A DNA stretch of 64,000 nt from positions 868,001-932,000 of the forward strand of contig CAWHXG010000001.1 in assembly GCA_963833235.1 (NCBI GenBank), in the 5' to 3' direction. This DNA is from CAWHXG01 sp963833235. GTDB lineage: Bacteria; Pseudomonadota; Alphaproteobacteria; Rhodobacterales; Rhodobacteraceae. The notes below the pieces were generated by a model. It was not told the DNA's origin and made no database searches. It saw only the letters and a list, made by a program, of their open reading frames with translations. The position numbers were made by a program, and so were the translations under genes. Positions 35,250 to 43,623 of this stretch are shown here, in pieces (position 1 is the stretch's first letter; the number at the start of each line of letters is the position of its first letter).

Positions 35250-35390
35250 CGCGAACCTCGGAAGGGCGAAGGAACGGCCCCGCGCCCCGCCTCCGTTACG
35301 CCGCCCCCCGCGCGGTGACAATCGCCCCGGCCGCGAAATCGCCGCCGCCGCAAATGCCTCCGGGCCTCACGGCCGGCGCGGCCGCCCCTC

Positions 35391-35411
35391 TTCGATGTTC
35401 CCCAAATATCC
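35391..35411 (-). repeat. Intergenic motif, copy 2 (3' of hslU)
   Basis: TTCGATGTTCCCCAAATATC differs from the 16119-16139 copy at one base and is likewise 50-70 bases beyond the stop of a leftward gene, here hslU. It may act as a 3'-end or processing element. Confidence 0.55.
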
Positions 35412-35463
35412 TCGGGGGTGAATGGGCCGAAGGCCCAGAGGGGGCAGACGGCCCCCTTCCGCC

Positions 35464-36771
35464 CTACAGCACGTAGCGCGACAGGTCCGCCGAACGCGAC
35501 AGGTCGCCCAGATGCGTCTCCACGAAGGCCGCGTCCACCGTCACCGCCTCGCCGCTGCGGTCCGGCGCGGCGAAGCTCAGATCCTCGAAGACCCGCTCCA
35601 GCACGGTATAGAGCCGCCGCGCGCCGATGTTCTCCACCGAGCGGTTCACCTCCGCGGCGATCCGCGCAAGGGCTGCGATCCCGTCCTCGGCGAAGGTCAC
35701 GGTCACCCCCTCGGTCCCCATCAGCGCGGTGTATTGCAAGGTCAGCGCGTTGTCCGTCTCCGTCAGGATGCGCACGAAATCCGCCTCGGTCAGCGCCCGC
35801 AGCTCCACCCGGATCGGCAACCGCCCCTGCAGCTCGGGCAGCAGGTCGCTGGGCTTGGCCACGTGGAAGGCGCCCGAGGCGATGAAGAGGATGTGGTCGG
35901 TCCGCACCTGCCCGTGCCGGGTGCTGACAACCGTCCCCTCGATCAGCGGCAGCAGGTCGCGCTGCACGCCTTCGCGGCTGATGTCGCCGCCGCGGGCGTC
36001 GGTGCGGGCGCAGACCTTGTCGATCTCGTCGATGAAGACGATCCCGTCCTCCTGCGCGGCCTCCAGCGCCGTGCGCGTCACCGCCTCGTCGTCGAGCAGC
36101 TTGTCGGCCTCCTCGCCGATCAGCACCTCGTAGCTGTCGGCCACCTTCATCCGCCGGCGCACCTTGCGGCCGCCCATCGCCTTGCCGAAAAGGTCGCCGA
36201 GGTTCATCATCCCCGCTCCGCCGCCCGGCTGGCCGGGAATGTCCATCATCGGCATGGGGCTGGAGGTGTCGGTCACCTCGATCTCGATCTCGTGGTCGTC
36301 GAGCTCGCCGGCCTGCAGCTTCTCGCGGAAGCGCGCGCGGGTGCTCTCGCGGGCCTCGGCACCGGCGATGGCGTCGAGCACCCGGTTCTCGGCGGCGTCC
36401 CGGGCGCGGGCCTTCACGTCTTCGCGCATCGCGTCGCGGGTCATCTGGATGGACTGGTCGACCAGATCGCGCACGATCTGCTCCACGTCCCGCCCGACAT
36501 AGCCGACCTCGGTGAACTTCGTCGCCTCGACCTTCACGAAGGGCGCGCGGGCGAGCTTTGCCAGGCGGCGGCTGATCTCGGTCTTGCCGACCCCGGTGGG
36601 GCCGATCATCAGGATGTTCTTGGGGAACACCTCGTCGCGCAGGGCGGGGTCGAGCTGCCGGCGGCGCCAGCGGCTGCGCAGCGCGACGGCGACGGCGCGC
36701 TTGGCGTCCGTCTGGCGGATGATGAAGCGGTCGAGCTCGCTGACGATCTCGCGGGGGGTGAGGGTGGTCAT
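35464..36771 (-). CDS. hslU: ATP-dependent protease ATPase subunit HslU
   Basis: Clp/Hsp100 unfoldase of the HslUV protease, 435 residues. N-terminal LTPREIVSELDRFIIRQTDAKRAVAVALR and Walker A IGPTGVGKTEISRRLA are diagnostic, as are VEATKFTEVGYVGRDVE (pore loop GYVG) and Walker B GIVFIDEIDKV. The C-terminal end DLSRSADLSRYVL inserts into HslV. No hslV is adjacent: the neighbours are an MFS gene and a divergent lipoprotein. The partner must be elsewhere or lost. Confidence 0.96.
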   Translation of the reverse strand: MTTLTPREIVSELDRFIIRQTDAKRAVAVALRSRWRRRQLDPALRDEVFPKNILMIGPTGVGKTEISRRLAKLARAPFVKVEATKFTEVGYVGRDVEQIVRDLVDQSIQMTRDAMREDVKARARDAAENRVLDAIAGAEARESTRARFREKLQAGELDDHEIEIEVTDTSSPMPMMDIPGQPGGGAGMMNLGDLFGKAMGGRKVRRRMKVADSYEVLIGEEADKLLDDEAVTRTALEAAQEDGIVFIDEIDKVCARTDARGGDISREGVQRDLLPLIEGTVVSTRHGQVRTDHILFIASGAFHVAKPSDLLPELQGRLPIRVELRALTEADFVRILTETDNALTLQYTALMGTEGVTVTFAEDGIAALARIAAEVNRSVENIGARRLYTVLERVFEDLSFAAPDRSGEAVTVDAAFVETHLGDLSRSADLSRYVL

Positions 36772-36865
36772 GCAGGGTCCTCGGTCGATGACGGGGCAAT
36801 CTGGGTCAGGACGGGCGGAGTTGCAACGCCTGTCCTCGGGGCGATCCCGACCCTATATGTGCGCC

Positions 36866-37420
36866 ATGCCCGTTCAGCTCGCAGTGCCCTCCTCCCGCCT
36901 CGTCCTCGCCTTCATGGGCGCGCTTGCTCTTGCCGGCTGCGCCCGGACCGCGCTGGAGGCGGTGAACGCGCCGGCGGGTAGCCCGGCCCTTGTGGCGGGG
37001 ACGGGGGCGGGGACGGGGGCGAGGGGCGATGCGGTGCGCGGCGCCGGCCCGCAGACGACGCTTGGCACGGTCGCCGGCCCCTGCCCGCGGGCGCAGCGGC
37101 TGGAGCTGCCGGGCCTGGCCGACAGCGCCGTCAGCTGCCCCGGCGTGGATCCCGGGCCGCGCCGCGTCGCGCGCACCGATCCCGGGCCGTTCTTTGAAGC
37201 CGGGCGGCAGCGGGATGCCGTCGATGCGCGGCAGGCGGCGATCAGGGCGCGGCAGATCGAGCTGCGCGCCAATCCGGGGCTGGCCCGCCCGAACGAGGCG
37301 GGCGACCTGCGCCGCGAGGCCCGCCGGCTCGACACCGCGCGCAGCACGCTCGACCGGCGGCAGGTCTCGACCGTGCCGCGCACCGGGCCCTCCGCATCGC
37401 GGTATCTCCGGCTGCGTTGA
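36866..37420 (+). CDS. Hypothetical lipoprotein
   Basis: I do not recognise this family. The product is about 184 residues with a lipoprotein signal: the hydrophobic segment LVLAFMGALALAGC ends in a lipobox (LAGC), so it should be anchored by a lipidated Cys23 or so. The rest is rich in Arg, Ala, Gly and Pro, with no clear domain and a likely short coil near AGRQRDAVDARQAAIRARQIEL. A second ATG three codons upstream is an alternative start. It is divergent from hslU. Confidence 0.55.
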   Translation: MPVQLAVPSSRLVLAFMGALALAGCARTALEAVNAPAGSPALVAGTGAGTGARGDAVRGAGPQTTLGTVAGPCPRAQRLELPGLADSAVSCPGVDPGPRRVARTDPGPFFEAGRQRDAVDARQAAIRARQIELRANPGLARPNEAGDLRREARRLDTARSTLDRRQVSTVPRTGPSASRYLRLR

Positions 37421-37489
37421 GCCCGGCTGTGCCGGCGTGGCATCCGTGCTAACCTTCGCGCCATGACTGCAGAGGGAAGGACCGCCGCG

Positions 37490-38083
37490 ATGACCGAACT
37501 GAGACGACTGATCCTGGGCGCCCTGGCGCTGGCCGCCACCGCCTTGCCGGTGCAGGCGGCGCCGGAGCGCTATGAGCTGGACCCGGAGCACACCACCGTC
37601 GCCTTCCTGATCGCCCATGTGGGCTATGCCGCGACGCTTGGACGGTTCACCGAGGTGGAGGGTGGCTTCACCTACGACCGGGAGACGCAGGAGCTCACGG
37701 ACCTGACCGTGACGGTGAACACCGACAGCCTCGACACCGACAACGACGCCCGCGACGGCCACGTGAAGAGCGGCGATTTCCTCGATACCGGGGCGCATCC
37801 CACGATGACCTTCACCGCGGAAGGCGGCACGCCGGCCTCGGCGGACAAGGGAACGGTGGAGGGCACCCTGACGCTTCTGGGGCAGGCGCGGCCGCTGGTG
37901 CTGGACGTGACCCTGAACAAGGCCGGGGCCTACCCGTTCGGGCACAAGCGGTTCGTGCTGGGGATCTCCGGCCGTGGTAGCGTGAAGCGCAGCGACTACG
38001 GAATGACCTACGGCGTGGCCAACGGGCTGGTCGGCGACACGGTGAGCCTGATCATTGAGACCGAGGGCATGCGGATGGAGTGA
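37490..38083 (+). CDS. YceI-family protein
   Basis: Periplasmic lipocalin-like protein of the YceI family, 197 residues with a signal peptide (LILGALALAATALPVQA). The fold starts YELDPEHTTVAFLIAHVGYA and continues with FTYDRETQELTDLTVTVNTDSLDT, DARDGHVKSGDFLDTGAHPTMTF and VKRSDYGMTYG, all conserved. Members bind polyisoprenoids such as ubiquinone-type lipids. The ATG at 37490 was chosen since the signal peptide starts there; another ATG lies 27 bp upstream. It is followed by a paired palindrome before the convergent sulfatase-fold gene. Confidence 0.87.
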   Translation: MTELRRLILGALALAATALPVQAAPERYELDPEHTTVAFLIAHVGYAATLGRFTEVEGGFTYDRETQELTDLTVTVNTDSLDTDNDARDGHVKSGDFLDTGAHPTMTFTAEGGTPASADKGTVEGTLTLLGQARPLVLDVTLNKAGAYPFGHKRFVLGISGRGSVKRSDYGMTYGVANGLVGDTVSLIIETEGMRME

Positions 38084-38185
38084 GCGGGGGGCAGCACCCG
38101 CACCGGTGACGCGCGGCGCGGGCGCAGGCCGGACGGCTTCTTGCAGGCGCCGGCAATCGCCGAGCCGTCACCTTGTGCGGAACGA

Positions 38186-38236
38186 GGGCAGCGCCCGTCG
38201 CGCCGCACCCACCCACCCGCACGACGGGCCCTGCCC
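38186..38236. repeat. Palindromic element, unit 1
   Basis: GGGCAGCGCCCGTCG (38186-38200) pairs with CGACGGGCCCTGCCC (38222-38236) with one mismatch, around a 21-base loop rich in ACCC. It resembles unit 2 in inverted orientation. Confidence 0.65.
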
Positions 38237-38275
38237 ATATCCCCGGCAAGCTCTCCCTTGGCGTCCTGGGAAAGA

Positions 38276-38328
38276 CGGGCAGCGAACGTCGCGCGGGTGG
38301 GCGGGCGGGGCGCGACGTTCGCTGCCCG
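38276..38328. repeat. Palindromic element, unit 2
   Basis: CGGGCAGCGAACGTCGCGC (38276-38294) and its exact reverse complement (38310-38328) form a 19-bp perfect stem with a 15-base G-rich loop. It sits between the convergent YceI and sulfatase-fold genes and could terminate both, but there is no U-run. Together with unit 1 it forms an inverted pair, as in REP/BIME elements. Confidence 0.75.
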
Positions 38329-38351
38329 GCCTCCGCGGCAGGCGCGCCGCC

Positions 38352-40019
38352 TCAGGGGCGCTCGAACGCCTCCGCAATCAATGCCCGCATCGCCGCCATG
38401 CTCTGGGCCGGCAGCGCCGCGGAGGGCCGCAGGCCCGGCTCCCAGCGGTCGGCTTTCAGCCCGGCCAGCAGCGAAGGTTCCCGCGCGATGACGTGGATCG
38501 GCACGTCGGCGCTGGCGCCGTCTCCGGTGACCAATGGCGCCGGCTGATGATCGCCCAGCACGATGATGAGCGCGCCGTCGTCCGCCCGGGCGACGTACTG
38601 CCCGACGATCTCCAGCGCATAGTCGAGGGAGCGGGCATAGGCGGCGCGCACGGTCTTGACGTTGCGCCAGACCTCCGCCGGGGGCGCGCCGGTCCGGTGG
38701 CGCCCGTCGAAAATCGCGCCATCGCCCACCTTCTCCCACGGGATCGGCAGCGGCAGCGGCGTCCATGGCGCATGGCTGGTGATCAGCGCGACCTCCGCCA
38801 TCAGCGGCCCGGGCGTGGCCTGGCGCAGCGCCTCCAGCCGCGACAGGGTGAACTGGTCGGGCATGGTCACCCAGTCGAAGGGCTGCCCGGCATAGGCGAG
38901 GCCCGCCGCATCCAGCACGGTGTCGTAGCCATACCACGCGGCCTCGGGCCAGGGGGCGACGATCGCCGGCATCAGCGCGGCGGTGCGCCAGCCGGCATGC
39001 CCGAAGAGCCGGTTGAGGGAGCGGCGTTCCGAGGCGATCAGCCGGTCGTAGCGGGCCTGGCTGTCGACCCGGAGGCCGCCGAGGAAGGTCGCGTGCGCGA
39101 GCCAGCTCTGCCCGCCGCGGATCGGCGAGGTCAGCCAGCCGCTGCGCATGGACAGGCCCGCCCCGGCCAGCCGCGCCTCTACCGCGGCGAGGCGGGGCCC
39201 CGAGATGGCGGCGAAGGCGGGCGCCTCGAGGAAGGATCGGCCATAGGATTCCACGAAGATCAACACCACGTCGCGGCCCGCCAGCGCGGCGAAGCGCGGC
39301 GGATCGGCGGCGGAAGGACTGAGGGGGTCCGTTGCGAGCGCGACATCGAAATCCGCGAGGTCCCGCAGCGCGGCCCGCAATCGGGCGGCGCGCGCGGCGG
39401 CACCGGGCACCAGCTCCGCCTGCAGGCGGGCGCTGCCAGCGGCCTCGGGTGCCAGCGCCAGCAGGGCGCCCCCCGTCAGCACCAGTCCGGCGAGGGCGCC
39501 CGCAAGCCCCCGGCGGGCGGCGCGCGGCAGGGCCGCAACCTCCGCCAGACCGCGCCAGAGCAGGGCGGCGCAGAGCAGCACTGCCAATGCCGCCGCGCCG
39601 ACGATGGCCAGCGCCGCCGACAGGCCGACGCTATCGCTCGCCAGCGCCCAGCCTGAGGCAAGCAGGCCCAGATCGAGCACCGGGTTGAAGGGCCGGCCGA
39701 GGGCCTGGAAGGCGCCCAGATCGGCCAGGCGCAGGATCGTGAGGCCGGTGAGGACCGCGACGATCGCGGCCCGCAACGCGCGCGCGGCACGGCGCGGTGC
39801 GAGGGCCAGCGCCAGCAGCAGAACCGCCGGTTCCAGCGGCAGGCGAAGGAAGGCGGCGGCGCGCAGGGCGCCCGGCCAGTGCGGCAGCAGGACGGCGAGA
39901 TGCAGAAGCAACGCGGCGAGAGCGATCCAGGGAAGGGCGGCGCGGCCGGGCGCGGCCCGCGCCCTCGACCCCGCCGCGTCAACCGTGCCGGGCATAGACA
40001 TCGCCGAAGGCGGGACCAT
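38352..40019 (-). CDS. Sulfatase-fold membrane transferase (LtaS/OpgB-like)
   Basis: Membrane protein of up to 555 residues. Four or five helices in the first 190 residues precede a periplasmic alkaline-phosphatase-superfamily domain of the sulfatase/LtaS type. A metal-ligand Glu is in DVVLIFVESYGRSF. The likely nucleophile region is SPIRGGQSWLAHATFLGG, where a Ser or Thr would replace the sulfatase formylglycine Cys. GDHQPAPLV is the conserved C-terminal metal-binding motif. Relatives transfer phosphoglycerol or phosphoethanolamine from phospholipids to glycans or lipid A. The start overlaps the FkbM gene; a second ATG at about 40,001 (MSMPGTVD) is possible. With the phosphatidyltransferase and methyltransferase it suggests envelope modification. 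Confidence 0.75.
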   Translation of the reverse strand: MVPPSAMSMPGTVDAAGSRARAAPGRAALPWIALAALLLHLAVLLPHWPGALRAAAFLRLPLEPAVLLLALALAPRRAARALRAAIVAVLTGLTILRLADLGAFQALGRPFNPVLDLGLLASGWALASDSVGLSAALAIVGAAALAVLLCAALLWRGLAEVAALPRAARRGLAGALAGLVLTGGALLALAPEAAGSARLQAELVPGAAARAARLRAALRDLADFDVALATDPLSPSAADPPRFAALAGRDVVLIFVESYGRSFLEAPAFAAISGPRLAAVEARLAGAGLSMRSGWLTSPIRGGQSWLAHATFLGGLRVDSQARYDRLIASERRSLNRLFGHAGWRTAALMPAIVAPWPEAAWYGYDTVLDAAGLAYAGQPFDWVTMPDQFTLSRLEALRQATPGPLMAEVALITSHAPWTPLPLPIPWEKVGDGAIFDGRHRTGAPPAEVWRNVKTVRAAYARSLDYALEIVGQYVARADDGALIIVLGDHQPAPLVTGDGASADVPIHVIAREPSLLAGLKADRWEPGLRPSAALPAQSMAAMRALIAEAFERP

Positions 40020-40734
40020 CCGGCTGCCCGTGCAGGGCTGCGCGCAGGGCGTCGGGGCCGATCCATTCCCCGAGCGCGCGGCTCTCGCCCGGCGAGACCG
40101 CGTAGCGATGCGGGCCGAGCGCCTCCAGGCGGTCGATGGCGGCCCGCGCCCCGCCCGGCGCTGCGCGGGTCCATTCGAAGGAGAGCAGCGGCAGCGGCGC
40201 GGAGAGGCCGGCGAGTACCGCCGCCTCAGCGCCCTCTACGTCGATCTTCACGAAGTCGGGCCGTCCGTGCGCGGCGATGAGCGCATCGAGCGTGATGGTG
40301 CGCACCACGTCCGTGCGGTCCCACGCGACGCGGGCGAAGCCGGCATCGGCGGCGACGCTGGCGATCCAGTCGGGTGCCATGCTCGACACGGTGGGATGGC
40401 GGCGCGAGACGTGCAGGTGTGCCGTGCCCTCGGCCGCGCCGCAGGCGGCCTGCACTACAGCGAGATCGCCACCCCGGCGTCGCGCCTCCCACCGCAGGAG
40501 CGCGGCGAAAAGCGGCTGCGGCTCCACGGCCACCACCCGCGCGCCGCAGGCGAGCGCCGCGCGGCTGCGGTCGCCCGCATGGGCGCCGATGTCGAAGACC
40601 AGCGCGCCGGGGCCGATCAGGCGGGCATAATGGCGGCGGAGGGTGCGGCCGCGCCAGGGCTGCGCGCGGTAGATCGCCAGCGACCGGGCGAGGCCGGCCA
40701 GGGCCTGCGGGTCGCGCCAGGCCGCGGCGCTCAC
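39979..40734 (-). CDS. FkbM-family SAM-dependent methyltransferase
   Basis: Methyltransferase of the FkbM family, about 251 residues from the GTG at 40734, which overlaps the stop of the phosphatidyltransferase (GTGA). The SAM motif is LVFDIGAHAGDRSRAAL, followed by VVAVEPQPLFAALL, and later PDFVKIDVEGAEAAVLAG, which is the family signature. FkbM proteins O-methylate sugars or small metabolites. Between a phosphatidyltransferase and an LtaS-like transferase, the target may be an envelope head group or glycan; that is inference. Larger open frames upstream are not plausible. Confidence 0.8.
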   Translation of the reverse strand: MSAAAWRDPQALAGLARSLAIYRAQPWRGRTLRRHYARLIGPGALVFDIGAHAGDRSRAALACGARVVAVEPQPLFAALLRWEARRRGGDLAVVQAACGAAEGTAHLHVSRRHPTVSSMAPDWIASVAADAGFARVAWDRTDVVRTITLDALIAAHGRPDFVKIDVEGAEAAVLAGLSAPLPLLSFEWTRAAPGGARAAIDRLEALGPHRYAVSPGESRALGEWIGPDALRAALHGQPDGPAFGDVYARHG

Positions 40735-41495
40735 CCGGCCCGCCGCAAGAGCCAGATGGTGTCGCGCGCGAAGGAGAAAGCGAGGCAGGCCAGGGTGGCC
40801 CCTCCGATGGGGCCGATCCACCCCGGGGGCAGGCCCGGCAGGGTCAGCAGGCACAGCGCCGCGATCTGCACCACGCAGAGCGCCTTGCGCCGCCACGAGG
40901 GAAAGAGCGGCGCGTTCAGGGCCGGCAGCGCGAGGCTCGCGAGCACGAAGAGGTAGCGCGGCAGGCCGAGCCCCAGGACCCAGACACCCACGCTCTGTCC
41001 CTGCCAGAGCCAGAGCGCCAGGGCGAGGCCGAGGAAGGCGTCCGTCTCCATGTCGAAGCGGGCGCCGAAGCGCGAGGCCAGCCCGCTGCGCCGCGCGGCG
41101 GCGCCATCGAGCCCGTCGAGGATCAGCGCCGCGACACCGCCGGCGGTGAGCGCCAGCTGCCAGCTTGCCGTGGCGCAGGCCGCCCCGGCGCAGGGCACGC
41201 CCCGGCCCAGCATGGCGACGAGGGCGAAGGTGGCGACGACGGCGGCAATGGCGGCGCGCATCGTGGTCATGACGTTGGCGGGGCCGTAGCGGGGATGCGG
41301 GTGGTGGCGGGGCAATTCGCGCAGCACCAGCGCGGCGATGCCCGCCCAGATCGCGGCGGCGATGGCCATGGCCAGCCCCGCCATCCCGGCCAGGGGTGCC
41401 ATGCCCGCGGCCACGAGGATCGGCAGGGCGCAGGCCAGCAGCGTTGCCGCGGCACCCCGTTCGGGGGAGCCCTGCAGAAGGGTTTGCGTATCCAT
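40731..41495 (-). CDS. CDP-alcohol phosphatidyltransferase
   Basis: Integral membrane enzyme of 254 residues that attaches an alcohol to a CDP-diacylglycerol. The full CDP-alcohol motif D-x2-D-G-x2-A-R-x8-G-x3-D-x3-D is visible as DGLDGAAARR followed by GARFDMETD, near residues 124-149. About six helices are predicted. The ATG at 41495 (MDTQTLLQG) is used. The alcohol (glycerol-P, inositol-P, serine or other) cannot be read from the motif. It is the first gene of the three-gene leftward unit. Confidence 0.85.
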   Translation of the reverse strand: MDTQTLLQGSPERGAAATLLACALPILVAAGMAPLAGMAGLAMAIAAAIWAGIAALVLRELPRHHPHPRYGPANVMTTMRAAIAAVVATFALVAMLGRGVPCAGAACATASWQLALTAGGVAALILDGLDGAAARRSGLASRFGARFDMETDAFLGLALALWLWQGQSVGVWVLGLGLPRYLFVLASLALPALNAPLFPSWRRKALCVVQIAALCLLTLPGLPPGWIGPIGGATLACLAFSFARDTIWLLRRAG

Positions 41496-41548
41496 GACGC
41501 TTATATGACGTGTTTTGCCGCCAAGCCCAGCCGCGACGTGCCGCGCGT

Positions 41549-42697
41549 TCACGCGGGCGCGAGCAAGCGCGCCGGGGCGATCAGGTCGGCCGCGACGCCG
41601 GCGGCTGACAGGGCAGGCCCGGCCTCGCCCGTCCGGCAGAGCGCCGCCGCCGCAGCGCCCAGCACCGGCGCCATCATGATGCCGTAGCCGCCCTGGGCCG
41701 CCAACCAGACGAAGCCCGGCACCTGCGTGTCGAGGCCCATCACCGGCAGGCCATCGGCCGCGAAGGTGCGCAGGCCCGCCCAGGCATGGGCTATGCGCCG
41801 CACCGGGATCGCCGTCTCGGTGCCGACCCAATCGGCGAGCACGGCCACGTCCATCTCGTCGGGCTGCACGTCCTGCGGGGTATCGGGCGTGGCGTCGCCG
41901 GGCGAGATCATCAACTGTGTCGCCTCGGGCTTGATGTAGGTCGGCCGGTCGGTCCATTCGACGAAGGCCATCTCGGGGGTCAGCGCCATCCCCGGCGGCG
42001 GATCGAGCAGGATCGCGGTGCGGCGGCGCGGCTCAAGCGCTAGGGGCGCGGCTCCGGCCAGCGCGCCGATCTCGGCGGCCCAGGCCCCGGCGGCGTTGAC
42101 GAGCTGCGCCGCCTCGAAGCTGCCGCGCCCGGTGATGACGTGCCACGCCGCGCCACGCCGCTCGATCCGCTCCACGCGCTGACGGGTCGCCACCTCGCCG
42201 CCCGCCGCCTTGAAGGCCGCGAGGAACCCCTGATGCAGGCGCGCCACGTCGATATCGGCGACGCCCGGCTCCCACGCGGCCGCGCCGATCCTGTCGCGCC
42301 GCAGGAAGGGCGCGCGGGCATGGGCCTCGGCCGCCGCCATGGGCAGAACCTCGGCGCCCGGGGTGGAGAGGGCGAGGCGTTCTTCCAGTTCGGCCTCCAG
42401 CCCGGGCAGCGCGACGGTGAGCGCCCCGCGGGTGTGCAGCAGGTCGATTGCGGCGAACCAGTCCGGCGGGGCAGCGAGGAACGGCAGGCTCGCCGCGCTG
42501 AGGCGGCGCACGGCGGGCGGCCCGTAATGCGGGGTGTAGAGCGCGGCGGAGCGGCCGGTGGAATGGTAGCCGGGGCTGCTCTCGGCCTCGAGGATGAGGG
42601 TGCGCAGCGGCCGGCCGCCGCCCTCCGGCCGAACCAGCGACATGGCCGCGCCGGCGCCCGAGATGCCGCCGCCGATGACGATCACGTCCCAGGTCAT
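41549..42697 (-). CDS. FAD-dependent amino acid oxidase-like oxidoreductase (DAO family)
   Basis: Flavoprotein of the DAO family (glycine/D-amino acid oxidases and dehydrogenases), 382 residues. It starts VIVIGGGISGAGAAMSL (FAD-binding GxGxxG), continues with YHSTGRSAALYTPHYGPPAVRRL, a glycine-oxidase-like stretch, and ends with GLDTQVPGFVWLAAQGGYGIMMAP. It follows the 2-hydroxyacid dehydrogenase with a four-base overlap. Substrate is unknown; an amine or D-amino acid is expected and fits the surrounding deacylation and transamination genes. Confidence 0.85.
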   Translation of the reverse strand: MTWDVIVIGGGISGAGAAMSLVRPEGGGRPLRTLILEAESSPGYHSTGRSAALYTPHYGPPAVRRLSAASLPFLAAPPDWFAAIDLLHTRGALTVALPGLEAELEERLALSTPGAEVLPMAAAEAHARAPFLRRDRIGAAAWEPGVADIDVARLHQGFLAAFKAAGGEVATRQRVERIERRGAAWHVITGRGSFEAAQLVNAAGAWAAEIGALAGAAPLALEPRRRTAILLDPPPGMALTPEMAFVEWTDRPTYIKPEATQLMISPGDATPDTPQDVQPDEMDVAVLADWVGTETAIPVRRIAHAWAGLRTFAADGLPVMGLDTQVPGFVWLAAQGGYGIMMAPVLGAAAAALCRTGEAGPALSAAGVAADLIAPARLLAPA

Positions 42698-43623
42698 GCG
42701 GTGGCCTCGGCCCGGGCAAGATGGGTCGCGACGTTGCGCACGACGGCTTCGTTCGAGGCTTCGGCGGCCGTGTGCGGCGTGACCAGAATGCGCGGATGCT
42801 GCCAGAAGGGATGGCCCTTCGGCAGCGGCTCCGTCGCGAAGACGTCGAGCGAGGCGCCGCCGAGCTGCCCGCTGTCGAGCGCCGACAGGAGATCGGCCTC
42901 GATCAGCTGCCCGCCGCGCCCCAGATGGATCAGCGCCGCGAAGCGCGGCAGGGCGGCGAAGAGATCCGCGTTCAGCATCCTCTCGGTTTCGGGGGTCATC
43001 GGCAGGACGTTGATAAGGATATCGCAGCCCTCCAAGAAGCCCGCCTTCTCGGTGAAATGCGCCACGCCCGGTTCCGCCGGGTCGGGCAAGGTGCGCGACA
43101 GGCTGCGCACCGGATAGCCGAGCGTCGCGAGCGCCCGGCCGATGCGGCGGCCCATATGGCCGAAGCCCATCACGCCCACGGCCACCCCGCGGGGGCTGCG
43201 GCCGCTATCGGGGCGGTCCCAGACCTCGGCGCGCTGGTTCTCGATCAGGCGGTTGATCCGCCGGTGATGCCAAAGCACGTGGAACGCCGCGAATCCGGCC
43301 ATCTGGTCGGCCTGGTCGTCGTCCACCACGCGGTGCACGGGCACGCCTTCAGGGCGGGACGGGCAGGCGAGGATGCCGTCCATGCCCGCGGCGATGGAGA
43401 AGATGCCGCGCAGGGCCGGGTAGGTGGCAAAGGCCTCCGGCGCGGGCACCCAGGCCAGCGCAAAGGCGATGGCGGCGGGGTCGGTCACCTCTTCGGGGCG
43501 CAGAAGGCGCAGATGCGGGGCATGGGCGGCGAAATCGGCGGCATAGATCTCGACGAGGTCGAGCTGCGCGCAAAGGGCGACGCCGAGGATCTGTGCCCGG
43601 TCGCGGGGGCGTGCGTCATCCAT
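42694..43623 (-). CDS. D-2-hydroxyacid dehydrogenase, glyoxylate/hydroxypyruvate reductase A-like
   Basis: NAD(P)-dependent reductase, 309 residues. The Rossmann motif is GVMGFGHMGRRIGRALATLGYP; the catalytic Arg is in LIHLGRGGQLIEADL, the Glu in VFATEPLPKGHPF, and the His in ILVTPHTAAEA. WHHRRINRLIENQRAEVWDR is typical of GhrA. GhrA-like enzymes reduce glyoxylate and hydroxypyruvate. It overlaps the deacetylase upstream by eight bases and the FAD oxidase downstream by four, so the three are cotranslated. Confidence 0.88.
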   Translation of the reverse strand: MDDARPRDRAQILGVALCAQLDLVEIYAADFAAHAPHLRLLRPEEVTDPAAIAFALAWVPAPEAFATYPALRGIFSIAAGMDGILACPSRPEGVPVHRVVDDDQADQMAGFAAFHVLWHHRRINRLIENQRAEVWDRPDSGRSPRGVAVGVMGFGHMGRRIGRALATLGYPVRSLSRTLPDPAEPGVAHFTEKAGFLEGCDILINVLPMTPETERMLNADLFAALPRFAALIHLGRGGQLIEADLLSALDSGQLGGASLDVFATEPLPKGHPFWQHPRILVTPHTAAEASNEAVVRNVATHLARAEATA

